Source: an uncultured Ruminococcus sp. (GTDB lineage: Bacteria > Bacillota > Clostridia > Lachnospirales > Lachnospiraceae). Taken from it: a DNA stretch of 64,000 nucleotides. The notes under the pieces were generated by a model. The model had not been told where the DNA came from. It saw only the letters and a program-made list of their open reading frames with translations, and did not search any database. Where the stretch lies: positions 1 to 64,000 of the forward strand of contig UQKK01000015.1 of NCBI GenBank assembly GCA_900541505.1. The letters are read 5' to 3'. Positions 31,283 to 40,283 of the stretch are shown one piece after another; position 1 is the stretch's first letter, and every line of letters starts with the position of its first letter. Position numbers and translations under genes: made by a program.

Positions 31283-31290
31283 ATAGTCAG

Positions 31291-31323
31291 TTTCAAAAAT
31301 CAAAAAAATTTAAAGTTTTGAAA
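31291..31323 (+). repeat. 33-bp repeat, copy 2 (leader of the ATPase gene)
   Basis: Identical to 31211-31243 over all 33 bases. It begins about 8 bp after the -10 box and ends 11 bp before the ATG, overlapping the transcription start and running up to the ribosome site. Confidence 0.8.
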
Positions 31324-31334
31324 GCGGTGATAGA

Positions 31335-32531
31335 ATGAAAACGATTATACGCGAACAATATTTAAACAGAATCATCGAATTAAGAGATACTCCCGATATA
31401 AAAATCATTACCGGAATCCGTCGTTCAGGCAAATCACAGCTGATGCAGACCTATATTTCCTATCTGAAGGAACATTTAGAAGATGCCAATATCATTTTTA
31501 TTGATTATATGGACTTAAAATTTGAAGAAATAAAAGAATATCATGCCCTGCACAGTTATGTAGAAGATTGCTATGAAAAAGGCAAAAAAAACTATTTATT
31601 TGTGGATGAAGTTCAAATGTGCCCCCAGTTTGAACTGGCAATCAACAGTTTATATGCAAGCCGAAAGTATGATATTTATATTACAGGTTCAAACGCATTT
31701 TTACTAAGTGCCGATTTAGCGACTTTGTTTACGGGGCGATATATTCAGATTCATATTTTCCCATTTAGTTTTCAGGAATACTGCGAATATTTTAAAGAAA
31801 CTGCGGATACCGACAAACTATTTGAAGAATATACAATAAGAGGAGGGCTTGCAGGTTCTTATGTATATCGGACAGAGACTGACAAAATAAATTATATCAA
31901 AGAAGTTTATGAAACGATTGTCACAAGAGATTTAGTTCAGAAATACAATTTACCAGACACCTTAGTTCTCCAGCATTTGAGTGAGTTTCTGATGGACAAC
32001 ATCAGTAATCTGACTTCCCCTAACAGAATGAGTAACATTTTATCAGAGAATAGAGTTCCAACCAATCATGTTTCTGTCGGAAAATATATCAAATATCTGT
32101 GCAACGCTTTTGTCTTTTACGATATTAAGCGGTACGACATTAAAGGGAAAAAATATTTAGAGACATCAAGTAAACTATACCTCTGTGACGTTGGCATCCG
32201 TTATGCTGTACTGGGAAGCAGAAATGCGGACTACGGCAGAGTTTATGAAAACCTTGTCTGCATTGAACTCCTGCGAAGAGGATATGATGTATATGTAGGC
32301 AAACTGTATCAAAAAGAGGTGGATTTTGTTGCACAAAAGGGAAGCGAAAAGATTTATATTCAGGTAAGCGACAATATATCAAATCCTGATACCTTTGAAA
32401 GAGAGTATTCGCCACTCCTGAAAATACGGGATGCATATCCCAAGATGATTCTTGCCAGAACCAGACATCCGAAGTATACCTATGAAGGTATTGAGATTAT
32501 CGATATAGCTGATTGGCTATTACAGAGGTAA
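31335..32531 (+). CDS. AAA_14/DUF4143 ATPase
   Basis: The 398-residue protein has an AAA+ core with Walker A GIRRSGKS (27-34), Walker B YLFVDEVQ (87-94) and sensor YITGSNA. It is followed by the DUF4143 part with a winged-helix-like middle (HLSEFLMDNISNLTSPNRM) and a C-terminal PD-(D/E)xK-like fold (ENLVCIELLRRGYDVYVGK, then EVDFVAQKGSEKIYIQVS). Members are widespread in gut anaerobes, with functions from mobile-element maintenance to DNA handling still unclear. It stands alone on the plus strand. The paired dyad repeats around its promoter suggest autoregulation. The ribosome site is weak (GCGGTGA). Confidence 0.88.
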   Translation: MKTIIREQYLNRIIELRDTPDIKIITGIRRSGKSQLMQTYISYLKEHLEDANIIFIDYMDLKFEEIKEYHALHSYVEDCYEKGKKNYLFVDEVQMCPQFELAINSLYASRKYDIYITGSNAFLLSADLATLFTGRYIQIHIFPFSFQEYCEYFKETADTDKLFEEYTIRGGLAGSYVYRTETDKINYIKEVYETIVTRDLVQKYNLPDTLVLQHLSEFLMDNISNLTSPNRMSNILSENRVPTNHVSVGKYIKYLCNAFVFYDIKRYDIKGKKYLETSSKLYLCDVGIRYAVLGSRNADYGRVYENLVCIELLRRGYDVYVGKLYQKEVDFVAQKGSEKIYIQVSDNISNPDTFEREYSPLLKIRDAYPKMILARTRHPKYTYEGIEIIDIADWLLQR

Positions 32532-32859
32532 CCAACAGTTTTGCTGAACCTGTCAGGAGTACCACTAGCATAGAGCCTATTTATTTGCTTCAATCGGAAA
32601 AATTACAGTAAAAACATTTAGAATTCCTCTGTGTTTTAAAATGAATATATGCCGGAATCGGCTGTGATTCAGTGACAAATGTGATAATTATGACTGGGAA
32701 AGAACTGCTGATGGCAGCCCATCTCTCAGCAGAATATCAGACTATAACTACATTTCATAGATAGCGGCAGGCAGGTCTCCTGTTCAGGGAGTGGAAATCT
32801 TTTCTTTGAACTCTTCCACAGAATCTGCTTTTGCCGCTACGCTACCATATCAATTGTCT
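32532..32859. other. Convergent intergenic region, nothing recognised
   Basis: A 328-bp gap between the convergent ATPase and AraC genes. It is AT-rich, with no clear terminator, RNA gene or ORF of note. Termination for both genes may be Rho-dependent or structurally weak. Confidence 0.5.
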
Positions 32860-33666
32860 TCACCTTATCTCCCGGTATGCTCCCGGTGTCAGTCCGATAA
32901 AACGGCTGAAATAGTTTGTGAAATGGCTCTGGTCAGAAAATCCGGTCCGCATGGCGGTTTCCAGCGGGGAAACACCCTTCTCCAGCAGTTTCTTAGCTTC
33001 ACCGATACGGATATTTACAAGATATCTGTACGGCGTCACGCCTTTAGATTTTGTAAAGGCACGCAGAAGGGTAGATTTGCTCAATCCGGCACAGCGACAG
33101 ATTTGTTCCAGACAGATATGTTCTGCATAATGCTGCTCCATAAATGTGCAGACCCGGTCAATCTCTTCCCTGCACTCCAGGGCACATTCCTCAAAAGGCT
33201 GACCGTACCGCCGGATGAGAAGCGACAACAGGAGAAGCAGATTCTCTTCCTTGCCAAATTCCACAGAACCTTTCATCACCATTTCGTGAAGCGGATGCAG
33301 ATAGCAGACTGCCTCCTCGTCGTGGAGCACATTCACAGAAAATCCCGGAAGCTTTCTCTCTCCGGTCACTTCCTCCGTCAAGTCCAGCATCACTTCTCTG
33401 GAAATGTTGATTCCCCGGTAATCCAGTGTACCCCCGTCGTTCTGCATGCATGCGTGATTATCACCGGGATTGAACAGCAGCACATCCCGGCGCCCGACGG
33501 TATATTCCTGATTCCTGCAGAAGAGACAGCGCTCTCCCTCTTCTATAAAACCGATTACATAGTACTCATGGAAATGGTTGGGAAAGGGCTGTACGATTCC
33601 CTCGAAACGGTAAGCTTCTATGCGCAGGCTTTCATCATATACGATTGTCCGGTTCTCCTTTTTCAT
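32860..33666 (-). CDS. AraC-family transcriptional regulator with cupin sensor
   Basis: The 268-residue protein has an N-terminal cupin/AraC sensing domain (NHFHEYYVIGFIEEGER, then LLFNPGDNHACMQ) and a C-terminal double helix-turn-helix (LEQICRCAGLSKSTLLRAF to ETAMRTGFSDQSHFTNYF). Regulators of this shape usually activate a neighbouring sugar or stress gene; none adjoins it here, so the target is unknown. The ATG at 33,666 has GAGGCG upstream. Confidence 0.9.
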   Translation of the reverse strand: MKKENRTIVYDESLRIEAYRFEGIVQPFPNHFHEYYVIGFIEEGERCLFCRNQEYTVGRRDVLLFNPGDNHACMQNDGGTLDYRGINISREVMLDLTEEVTGERKLPGFSVNVLHDEEAVCYLHPLHEMVMKGSVEFGKEENLLLLLSLLIRRYGQPFEECALECREEIDRVCTFMEQHYAEHICLEQICRCAGLSKSTLLRAFTKSKGVTPYRYLVNIRIGEAKKLLEKGVSPLETAMRTGFSDQSHFTNYFSRFIGLTPGAYREIR

Positions 33667-33760
33667 GTAAAACGCCTCCTCGCTGCTTATTTTATCATCA
33701 GCGGGGGAAAAAAGGCTTGTAAAATATCTTCGGGTTTTCTAAAGACACCACCACAAAAAA

Positions 33761-34666
33761 CTACAGACGCCTACTTAAATCTATTGCCAGTTCATAAGCT
33801 GGCTTCAGAAGTCGTTCATATCTGGTCTTGATATAAGTCTGATAAAATATACGCTGTAGATTAGAAAGGAACGGAACTTCATTCAGAAAAGCTATAATCT
33901 CATCCATCTGAATTTTGGGTACCATGCGCAGAAGCGCCTCCTGGCATTCCGTGTGTCTCCCTGACATTAAAAAATCAAAGTAGCGAATTTTCTTTCCATG
34001 CTCTTTAATCGCAGATGTGGGGAATTGAAAGATTCGAGCATTTAATTCGTTTTCATTTGCCAATACAATTTCCATCACTCTTTCATCCGCCTGTGGGAGT
34101 AGACAGCTGCCGCAGTCAAATACCGGAGCAATCTCCGCACTCTGGGAAACTGAATCATATAAAAATCCCCAGTTTCCATTGTGTCGGTCAAAATTCCCAA
34201 GAAAAGCGTCTACTACAAACACATTCCAAAAATGTTCGGCAGCTTCTGCAGGGCTGACAAACTGCTGCTTTTCAATGCTCTCCATAATATCTGACAATTC
34301 AGTTCCGCTGCCGCCATGCTCGGAATCAATGATAGTATTCTTGATGGAACAAAAGTCATACAATGTCTTCCCATCTGCAGTAAAATCTTTGCAGGCACAT
34401 ACAATTTTTGTTTTGTCAGATACCCGAAAGGTTCCAAGAAGCGTTTCCTGTGCTCGGATTCCAAGCATCCGGAAAATAGTGCTGGCGATGTGCTCACTGA
34501 AACAACTGTTGGTATAGGATAACTCTGTGGGCTTATTACCTGCCGATGGGGGAAACTTCAGCATATAAATATCGCCTTCATATTTCACGGCAATCTTTTT
34601 GCCATTTGCTCCATTATAAGCTTTTCCCAAAATACGTCTGCATCCGGTAAAATCAATGTGCTCCAT
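33761..34666 (-). CDS. HipA-like/CtkA-like kinase
   Basis: The protein starts at MEHIDFTGC (ATG 34,666; GGAGG 8 nt upstream) and has 301 residues. It has kinase-like motifs of the HipA/CtkA class: KIAVKYEGDIYMLKFPP (nucleotide-binding Lys), FLGNFDRHNGNWGFL (catalytic loop with HxxN) and PVFDCGSCL (metal-binding Asp). Such kinases phosphorylate protein targets and act as toxins or persistence factors when paired with a helix-turn-helix partner. It overlaps the XRE gene by 14 bp, a classic HipBA arrangement. Toxicity is inferred from family and context. Confidence 0.8.
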   Translation of the reverse strand: MEHIDFTGCRRILGKAYNGANGKKIAVKYEGDIYMLKFPPSAGNKPTELSYTNSCFSEHIASTIFRMLGIRAQETLLGTFRVSDKTKIVCACKDFTADGKTLYDFCSIKNTIIDSEHGGSGTELSDIMESIEKQQFVSPAEAAEHFWNVFVVDAFLGNFDRHNGNWGFLYDSVSQSAEIAPVFDCGSCLLPQADERVMEIVLANENELNARIFQFPTSAIKEHGKKIRYFDFLMSGRHTECQEALLRMVPKIQMDEIIAFLNEVPFLSNLQRIFYQTYIKTRYERLLKPAYELAIDLSRRL

Positions 34667-35099
34667 GTTGTCCGCCTCCCCATAAAAACTTCTGCCTGAG
34701 ATAGTTGGCATGCTCCGGTGTGATTACCCCCTCGCTAATCTCTGCCATGTTAATACTTCCATAGAGTTCTCCCCATAAACAGTCTAATAAGGTAGAACCA
34801 TTCTTTACCCCCTCTTTATAGGCGTCTAGGTCGTGCTGAAGATAGTCCGGCAGCCCATATTCATAAGAGCGTTCCTGAATCTCCTGAAGAGAGGGCTGTT
34901 CCCGAAACACTTCCTCGACCAATCGTTCCATAGAAAATCCGAGCGTTTTTGCCAGCTTATAAATAGTTTCCACAGAACACTTCCCAATACTGGTCTTTCC
35001 ACTGCACAAATCACTTAGTGTTGCGTGAGGAACACCACTTAACACAGAAAGCCGGTATTTAGTCAGTCCTTTTTCCTTTAAAACTTCATCAATCCTCAT
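34653..35099 (-). CDS. XRE-family regulator, HipB-like partner
   Basis: The 148-residue protein has an N-terminal HTH_3 (MRIDEVLKEKGLTKYRLSVL, then PHATLSDLCSG, TIYKLAKTLGFSMERLV). The C-terminal 80 residues (LQHDLDAYKEGVKNGSTLLDCL, GELYGSINMAEISEGVITPEHANYL) occur fused to the HTH in homologues beside HipA-like kinases and probably contact the kinase. It is translated together with the kinase through the overlap. Likely antitoxin and autorepressor. Confidence 0.8.
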   Translation of the reverse strand: MRIDEVLKEKGLTKYRLSVLSGVPHATLSDLCSGKTSIGKCSVETIYKLAKTLGFSMERLVEEVFREQPSLQEIQERSYEYGLPDYLQHDLDAYKEGVKNGSTLLDCLWGELYGSINMAEISEGVITPEHANYLRQKFLWGGGQHGAH

Positions 35100-35243
35100 T
35101 TTTATTCACCCACTCTCATTATATCGGTATATCGAAATAAAATCAAGAGAGCGCCAAATTACCAAAACTCCGAAAATCCTTCTATAGTCCTGATTTTTCC
35201 CGCTCATCCAGTATCGCATAACTATCTTTTCTCCCGTTGCAGT

Positions 35244-35288
35244 ACAAAAAAAGTGCTTCAACCCTTTAAAAATAGGATTGAAACACTT
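35244..35288 (-). terminator. Intrinsic terminator of the tRNA genes
   Basis: Minus strand: AAGTGTTTCAATCC pairs with GGGTTGAAGCACTT (one mismatch and one G-U pair), followed by seven T. It lies directly after the 3' end of tRNA-Cys. Confidence 0.85.
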
Positions 35289-35296
35289 CTCAGAAG

Positions 35297-35368
35297 AGGC
35301 GCAGACCGGATTTGAACCGGTGAATCAGGGTGTTGCAGACCCACGCCTTACCACTTGGCTACTGCGCC
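35297..35368 (-). tRNA. tRNA-Cys (GCA)
   Basis: The reverse strand reads GGCGCAGTAGCCAAGTGGTA, with anticodon loop TCTGCAA (GCA), TTCAAATCC T-loop and closing acceptor CTGCGCC; discriminator U at 35,297. CCA is not encoded. Confidence 0.95.
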
Positions 35369-35459
35369 TTATAAGCACTTATGCCTGTTCGTTAGGCATT
35401 TACGTGCGATTTATGTCAGCGCTGTCAATGAAGCTTCCTCAGCTCACTGAACAGCGAAA

Positions 35460-35531
35460 TGACCCCGACGGGAATCGAACCCGTGTTACCGCCGTGAAAG
35501 GGCGATGTCTTAACCGCTTGACCACGGGGCC
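35460..35531 (-). tRNA. tRNA-Glu (TTC)
   Basis: The reverse strand reads GGCCCCGTGGTCAAGCGGTT, anticodon loop CTTTCAC (TTC), TTCGATT T-loop and acceptor CGGGGTC; discriminator A at 35,460. It lies 91 bp upstream of tRNA-Cys in the same direction, so both are probably one transcript. Confidence 0.95.
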
Positions 35532-35536
35532 TTAAA

Positions 35537-35564
35537 AACGGTCACCACTTTCGCAGTGACCGTT
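35537..35564 (-). terminator. Terminator downstream of the 35704-37125 lipoprotein gene
   Basis: Minus strand: AACGGTCAC, loop TGCGAAAGTG, GTGACCGTT, then TTT. A perfect 9-bp stem between the lipoprotein gene and tRNA-Glu. Confidence 0.75.
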
Positions 35565-35703
35565 TCTTATATTAGCATACCTGTCTTGCTTTTGCAAGAC
35601 TTTTTTTCAATTCGTTTAAAATCAGATGTACAGTCCAGCCCGCACTATTCGTAAAACTGCATTGCGTGCTAACTACGGCTATCGCCGCTGTGCAGTGTAC
35701 GCC

Positions 35704-37125
35704 CTACTCGTGCTTATCCATATACATGCTGTTTACCAGCCCGGTTTCTGCGTCTATGTCTATCTCACATCCGTTATAGTAGCTGTTCGGGTCATACCAT
35801 GTATACATATGCAGGTAATCTCCCTCATAGGGGTCTTCCGCCTCGCCGTAAGCAGCGAGCACTTCATCCTTAGTGCTTCCAATCTGGATACCGCCGGGGA
35901 AGATAACTGTCAGCCCGTCCTCAATGTCGTACTCGTCTACAGAGATTCCGGCGATGATACAATCCTGAAGTTCCTGTGCCTCGCCTGTATTGTTGAGGAC
36001 ATCTACCATGATTTCATTTCCGGATGCATCCATGAAATATGCCAGTTCATATTCATCCACATTAATCATATAATTTGCCGGTGTATAAGACGTATTGAGT
36101 GTAAATCCAAGCGCTTCCAAATCTGCAATCTCACACGGAAGGGTAAGCACAGTGTCATTTATCTGTACTGTGTAGCTGTCCCAGCTCGCTCCCAGTTCAC
36201 CGCTGGACTCTGCAACCTGAGCTTTCTTTGACGGTTTGTCAGTGTCATCCTCTTCCTCATCATCTAAATCAATATCGGAGATGGAACTGGAACCTCCCAT
36301 GAGGTCTTCTGCGTCTTTTGCTTCATCAGGAACTTCGATTTCTTTTACCTTGTCATACTCTACATAGGTTATTTCAAGATAGAAATCGGAAACCTCGATA
36401 TCTTCACCTTCTTCACCCATTGCAGTAATGAGGACATCTTTCAAGTCCATATTAATTCTGGCAGGAAGGATATCATCCTTGTATATCTCAACCGTACATG
36501 GAATCTTTGCATCTGCCAGGGCGTCCATATCAATCACATCGCCTGCGCCCATTTCATCTATCACATCTTCGCTTTCGCTCATCACATCTGTCAGATATTC
36601 TCCGCTGATATCTCCGGTCAGCTTAAAGCAGTCTTTTCCCTCTACTTCTGACAAATCCTCGTCCAGCTCGAAGTCTTCATGCATATCCTCTAACTGGCTG
36701 TATAAATCTCCGCCGAGCGTACTGATATCGCCCTCGTCCATCTCCATCTTTATCCATTCGCCCTGCGAGCCGGCATAAACAACATATGTACCGTCCTCCT
36801 CGACAGAATATGCCTCAAAATTCACGCCTATGCTTCCGTCCGGAGAGTCTAAATCCAGAGAGCCGTCCGCATGTGCTGCTGCCGGGTCGCTTGTGGACTC
36901 TAAATCCATGTCTATGCCGATTCCCACAGACTCTGACTCATAGCTCATACCCAATTCCACAGCCAGATTGCAGAGCATAGACTCAACATCTTTCGCGTTC
37001 TCGTTCATGTCCTTGAACAGATTTTCCGGGGTCGCTTTAGTTCCTCCGCCACAACCGGATATCATCGCTGCTGTCATTGCTGCGGCAAGCCCTGCTGCCG
37101 CAAATCGTTTGCCATACTTCCTCAT
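35704..37125 (-). CDS. Secreted lipoprotein with LolA/LppX-like domain
   Basis: The 473-residue protein has a lipoprotein signal with lipobox MISGCGGG (Cys26 or so). The N-terminal 220 residues (ENAKDVESMLCNLAVELGMS, then DGTYVVYAGSQGEWIKM and IDMDALADAKIPCTVEIYKD) resemble DUF6612/LolA-like beta-sandwich lipoproteins of Firmicutes. A very acidic linker (SISDIDLDDEEEDD) leads to a C-terminal domain with GGIQIGSTKDEVLAAYGEAE, similar to SmpA/BamE-type repeats. It faces the outside. Role is unknown; possibly envelope surveillance, given the ECF cluster next door. Confidence 0.78.
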   Translation of the reverse strand: MRKYGKRFAAAGLAAAMTAAMISGCGGGTKATPENLFKDMNENAKDVESMLCNLAVELGMSYESESVGIGIDMDLESTSDPAAAHADGSLDLDSPDGSIGVNFEAYSVEEDGTYVVYAGSQGEWIKMEMDEGDISTLGGDLYSQLEDMHEDFELDEDLSEVEGKDCFKLTGDISGEYLTDVMSESEDVIDEMGAGDVIDMDALADAKIPCTVEIYKDDILPARINMDLKDVLITAMGEEGEDIEVSDFYLEITYVEYDKVKEIEVPDEAKDAEDLMGGSSSISDIDLDDEEEDDTDKPSKKAQVAESSGELGASWDSYTVQINDTVLTLPCEIADLEALGFTLNTSYTPANYMINVDEYELAYFMDASGNEIMVDVLNNTGEAQELQDCIIAGISVDEYDIEDGLTVIFPGGIQIGSTKDEVLAAYGEAEDPYEGDYLHMYTWYDPNSYYNGCEIDIDAETGLVNSMYMDKHE

Positions 37126-37283
37126 ATCTTTTTCTCCTTTTGATTAATATTTTTGTATCTCATCCAATACTGCGCTTCCCCCGCGCCCGTATTGTCTGCT
37201 ACCAATACAAAATACCCGAATATTCGGCTCGAATCACTTATACCGTTATTATATCATAGTCTCCTTCTAAACACTATCTTATT

Positions 37284-39680
37284 TTATTGTTCTTCCGCCA
37301 AATAAATGACTCCCAGCCAGTAACCGCCGGAGACTTCTGCCTCTCCATATTCATCGAGTACTTTCTCTGCGATTTCTGCAAATTCTTTATCGCTGAGATT
37401 GTATTTTGTCCTGAGGACTGCTCTTCCTTCCTCCGCCAGTGCCGCTTTCAAAGGCTCTGCAATCTGCTCTTCGCCGTAAAATTTATCTTCTATATGATAA
37501 TACTCATTTTCATCGGTGGGTGCCTCGTAATCAGATAATTTTTCATCCAGCACATAGCGTTCATCCTCCACCAGAACTTTTCTCGCCGCGTTATCCGGGA
37601 GATTTAAGAGTGCGTTGAATATCAGTTCATTGTCATTGTTCGTGCTGTCCACAATCTGCCACTGCCCATCAATCTTCACCTTATTCCATGCATGGGGCAA
37701 ATCGCCCTCCAGATAACCTGTCACAACGATACTCTCCAAGCCCGCCTCATCCGCCAGCAGCTTGAATGCTCCGGCATAGCTGGAACACACACCTGTCTTA
37801 TTGATGAGAACTCCGTACGGCGTGAAGGAATCGTTAAATTCTCCGTCCACCTCCGCAAAATCGTTTTTCTCCGCGTTTTCCAGTGCTTTCATATCATATT
37901 CCGCGGTGTCACACAGGTACTGATTGATGGCAAGCTCCTTTTCCAACTCTGTCATATCATCGGTGATGATATCCGAAACAACGCTTTGAACTTCCGCCTG
38001 GATTTCTCTCTGTTTCTGCCGGATTACATCTGCATCGGTATCGTATTCTACCGCCAGCACATCGCCGTCTCCAAGGACTGCCGCGCTCCTGACTCCCAGC
38101 ACCATGGGATTCTGGTAAACCGCCTCCTCCCAGGCATCCAACAGATAGGCGGTATCCGCACTCTCCGGAAATTCTTCCAAATCAATCCTTGTATTCCCGC
38201 TCATCATATTCACTGCCAGATACTCGCTCAACGCACTGTTCGCTGTAACTGCATAATCCATCGTCTCTATATTGGACTCCGCCTCTGAATCCGCAAAATC
38301 CTCTTCTTTTTCTCCCTCTTCATCGTCAGCTTCTTTCTCTGTCATCTCAATGTCTCTCGCGCCGCCCTTGCTGCGCAAATCTTCCTGGCGCTGACGGATT
38401 TTTTCTATCTCTTCTTCCCACGTATCCGGGTCATAATTCTCCACAATGACCATGCCCGTGAAATCCGTGCCGTCTATGGTATAAGGAATTTTCACAATGT
38501 CCACTTGCACCAGACGCAAATCGGACATATCCTCTTTTTCATATTCGCCCCATGTCTCTGTCGTGGGGTCCGCGTGTTCAAAATCGTAGTTGATGAGCTT
38601 CTGTACCAGCGTGCCGTCACACATGGTCACCCATTTATAGGAAGGCATACTCTGGAAATTATCCACATAATTGGAACTCTCCGCAAGGCTCATCCCTACT
38701 TCTTCGGTAAAAGGCACCTTCCTCGCAATGTCTTTTACATCAATGACATTGCTGATGGCTGAAGTCCCGTCCTCCGAAGCAGCAATCACGCAGTAATACG
38801 TCCCATATTCCGAATCTCGGGGAATCGCTTCCGTCCCTTCGCCGTACTTCTCTATATAATATGCCTCACTTCTCTCTGCCTCGGACACTTCATACGTGAT
38901 GAACTGCGCCATAGAGTCCGGTATCCATTCCGTCTCTTCCGTCCCGCCACGCACCATCCCGTTTCCTGAGAATCCACTCTCTTCTGTGTAGGTCAGATTC
39001 ATGACATAGTATTTTTCGGCGCCCTTTACTTTCTTCCACTGAAATACCGGCTTTCCCTCATCGTTAATGCAGACATTCAGTCTGGGGGCTGTACTCACTT
39101 CGTGGTCCACGGTGAACACGGTCACCTTCGGCTTTTCCAGCGCTTCTCCTGTCTCGGTGTCCACATACTGTACCAGATAATACTGCGGGAGATTCCCCCA
39201 GTCTTTGAGTTCTCCTTTGTCAAACAGTGAGTAAGTCGTCGGACTGTATCCGGGGTCTTCTTCACCCAAAATGCTGCTCGATATTCCTCCCACTTCCCAT
39301 CTGGGCGGGGTTACAGACAGGACCTGCGTCTCCTCATCCCACTCAAAATGGGAACCTGCCGGATGTGTCAGTTCTGCATCCTGAAAAACATTTACAATCT
39401 GTGTGTACTCACTGAACTCACCATTCTTAATGTCAAATCCCATCTGAAGGGTCAGCTTTTCATCTCTGCCCACATCTTTTAATGGTTCGGTGTATTCATA
39501 TTTTTCTTCATCCGCGTACTTCTCACGGATGTTCTGTGCCAGCTTGGACGCCTCCATGACCTGCGCCTGCTGCTTCTTACTCATCTCCTGCCTGGCACAG
39601 CCGGCAGAAAAGGCGCCTCCCGCAAATACTACCGACACCGCTGCCATGACACTCAGGCTGCGCGCCCATCGTTTTTTCAC
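37284..39680 (-). CDS. Secreted transglutaminase-like lipoprotein, ECF-regulated
   Basis: About 798 residues from GTG 39,680 (AGGAGG 9 nt upstream); an ATG at 39,710 is a longer option. A lipobox is at FSAGCAR. Fibronectin-like and unknown modules occupy the middle. From about 640 onward lies a transglutaminase/papain-like domain with TGVCSSYAGAFKLLADEAGL (catalytic Cys), LPHAWNKVKIDGQW (His) and VDSTNND (Asp). Such domains cleave or crosslink cell-surface proteins. An ECF-type promoter lies 34 bp upstream of the ATG and matches the one before the sigma gene, so it is probably a direct target of that sigma factor. Confidence 0.8.
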   Translation of the reverse strand: MKKRWARSLSVMAAVSVVFAGGAFSAGCARQEMSKKQQAQVMEASKLAQNIREKYADEEKYEYTEPLKDVGRDEKLTLQMGFDIKNGEFSEYTQIVNVFQDAELTHPAGSHFEWDEETQVLSVTPPRWEVGGISSSILGEEDPGYSPTTYSLFDKGELKDWGNLPQYYLVQYVDTETGEALEKPKVTVFTVDHEVSTAPRLNVCINDEGKPVFQWKKVKGAEKYYVMNLTYTEESGFSGNGMVRGGTEETEWIPDSMAQFITYEVSEAERSEAYYIEKYGEGTEAIPRDSEYGTYYCVIAASEDGTSAISNVIDVKDIARKVPFTEEVGMSLAESSNYVDNFQSMPSYKWVTMCDGTLVQKLINYDFEHADPTTETWGEYEKEDMSDLRLVQVDIVKIPYTIDGTDFTGMVIVENYDPDTWEEEIEKIRQRQEDLRSKGGARDIEMTEKEADDEEGEKEEDFADSEAESNIETMDYAVTANSALSEYLAVNMMSGNTRIDLEEFPESADTAYLLDAWEEAVYQNPMVLGVRSAAVLGDGDVLAVEYDTDADVIRQKQREIQAEVQSVVSDIITDDMTELEKELAINQYLCDTAEYDMKALENAEKNDFAEVDGEFNDSFTPYGVLINKTGVCSSYAGAFKLLADEAGLESIVVTGYLEGDLPHAWNKVKIDGQWQIVDSTNNDNELIFNALLNLPDNAARKVLVEDERYVLDEKLSDYEAPTDENEYYHIEDKFYGEEQIAEPLKAALAEEGRAVLRTKYNLSDKEFAEIAEKVLDEYGEAEVSGGYWLGVIYLAEEQ

Positions 39681-39743
39681 TTTTCCCCACCTCCTGACCA
39701 AAACCCTCATAAAAGGCTGTCTGTATCGGGTCTTTGATAATAG

Positions 39744-39770
39744 TACCCTTCAGGATTTCAAAAGGTTACA
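39744..39770 (-). promoter_or_regulatory. ECF-type promoter of the transglutaminase-like gene
   Basis: Minus strand: TGTAAC (39770-39765), a 16-bp spacer, then GGGTA (39748-39744). The same two boxes with the same spacing occur at 40791-40817. Consensus for many ECF sigma factors is AAC at -35 and a CGT/GTA-type -10. Confidence 0.7.
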
Positions 39771-39774
39771 GCTA

Positions 39775-40281
39775 TCACAAATTATTTCTCAAATAATTTA
39801 AAAATTCATCTTCCGAGATATCTGTCCCTTCCAGGTAGTAATAGATTCCCTCTTTCTCATATGCCGCCGCCCATGTCTCATCTCCGGTCTTTCCGATATA
39901 AACTTTTGTCCTCTTTACCGTGCTCGCCTGCAAATCCCAGATTTCCTCCGGCGCCGTTTCTTTCGTCTCACCGCTGTGAAGCGTAAAACTGTCAGACTCT
40001 TTGTCCCTACCGTCTGCACTGACATCTGCGTTTCCGAGATTCTTTCCAATCGTCCATTCCTGTCGGCTTAACTGAACCTCCTCAATATAAATGCGGTCCC
40101 TGCCCGTATATTTCCATATCCCAAATGCCACGAGACAGAAACACGCCGCCGCTGCCCCATAACGAATGAACCTGGCTGTCCGTCTCCTTTTCTTCTCTGC
40201 CTTCATCTGCTGTCTGGTCGCATTGAGCAGCTCCTGCGGAGCATGAATTTTATCATTTGCTTTCCTATACTGCTCCTGCAT
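39775..40281 (-). CDS. Anti-sigma factor-like membrane protein
   Basis: About 168 residues from ATG 40,281 (GGAGAG 8 nt upstream). A short cytoplasmic helical part (HAPQELLNATRQQMKAEKKRR) is followed by one membrane helix (YGAAAACFCLVAFGIW) and an extracellular domain with a C-terminal motif GTDISEDEFLNYLRNN. Topology and position immediately after the sigma gene (overlapping stop region) are those of an anti-sigma factor holding the ECF sigma at the membrane. Confidence 0.78.
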   Translation of the reverse strand: MQEQYRKANDKIHAPQELLNATRQQMKAEKKRRRTARFIRYGAAAACFCLVAFGIWKYTGRDRIYIEEVQLSRQEWTIGKNLGNADVSADGRDKESDSFTLHSGETKETAPEEIWDLQASTVKRTKVYIGKTGDETWAAAYEKEGIYYYLEGTDISEDEFLNYLRNNL

Positions 40282-40283
40282 GT

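Larger units (their letters stand above)
30905..31334. other. 430-bp intergenic region between divergent genes
   Basis: It holds, left to right: the upstream region of the CMD/cupin gene; a hairpin at 31016-31041; a small nested-hairpin element at 31061-31105; and two perfect 33-bp repeats flanking a promoter for the ATPase gene. No protein-coding sequence is seen. Confidence 0.6.

Noticed and set aside
31211..31323. Two 33-bp repeats as a CRISPR array
   Set aside because: Only two copies, AT-rich and palindromic, with a promoter between them and no cas genes nearby.
32791..33831. A 346-codon plus-strand frame opposite the AraC regulator
   Set aside because: The minus strand encodes an obvious AraC protein with a complete double helix-turn-helix.
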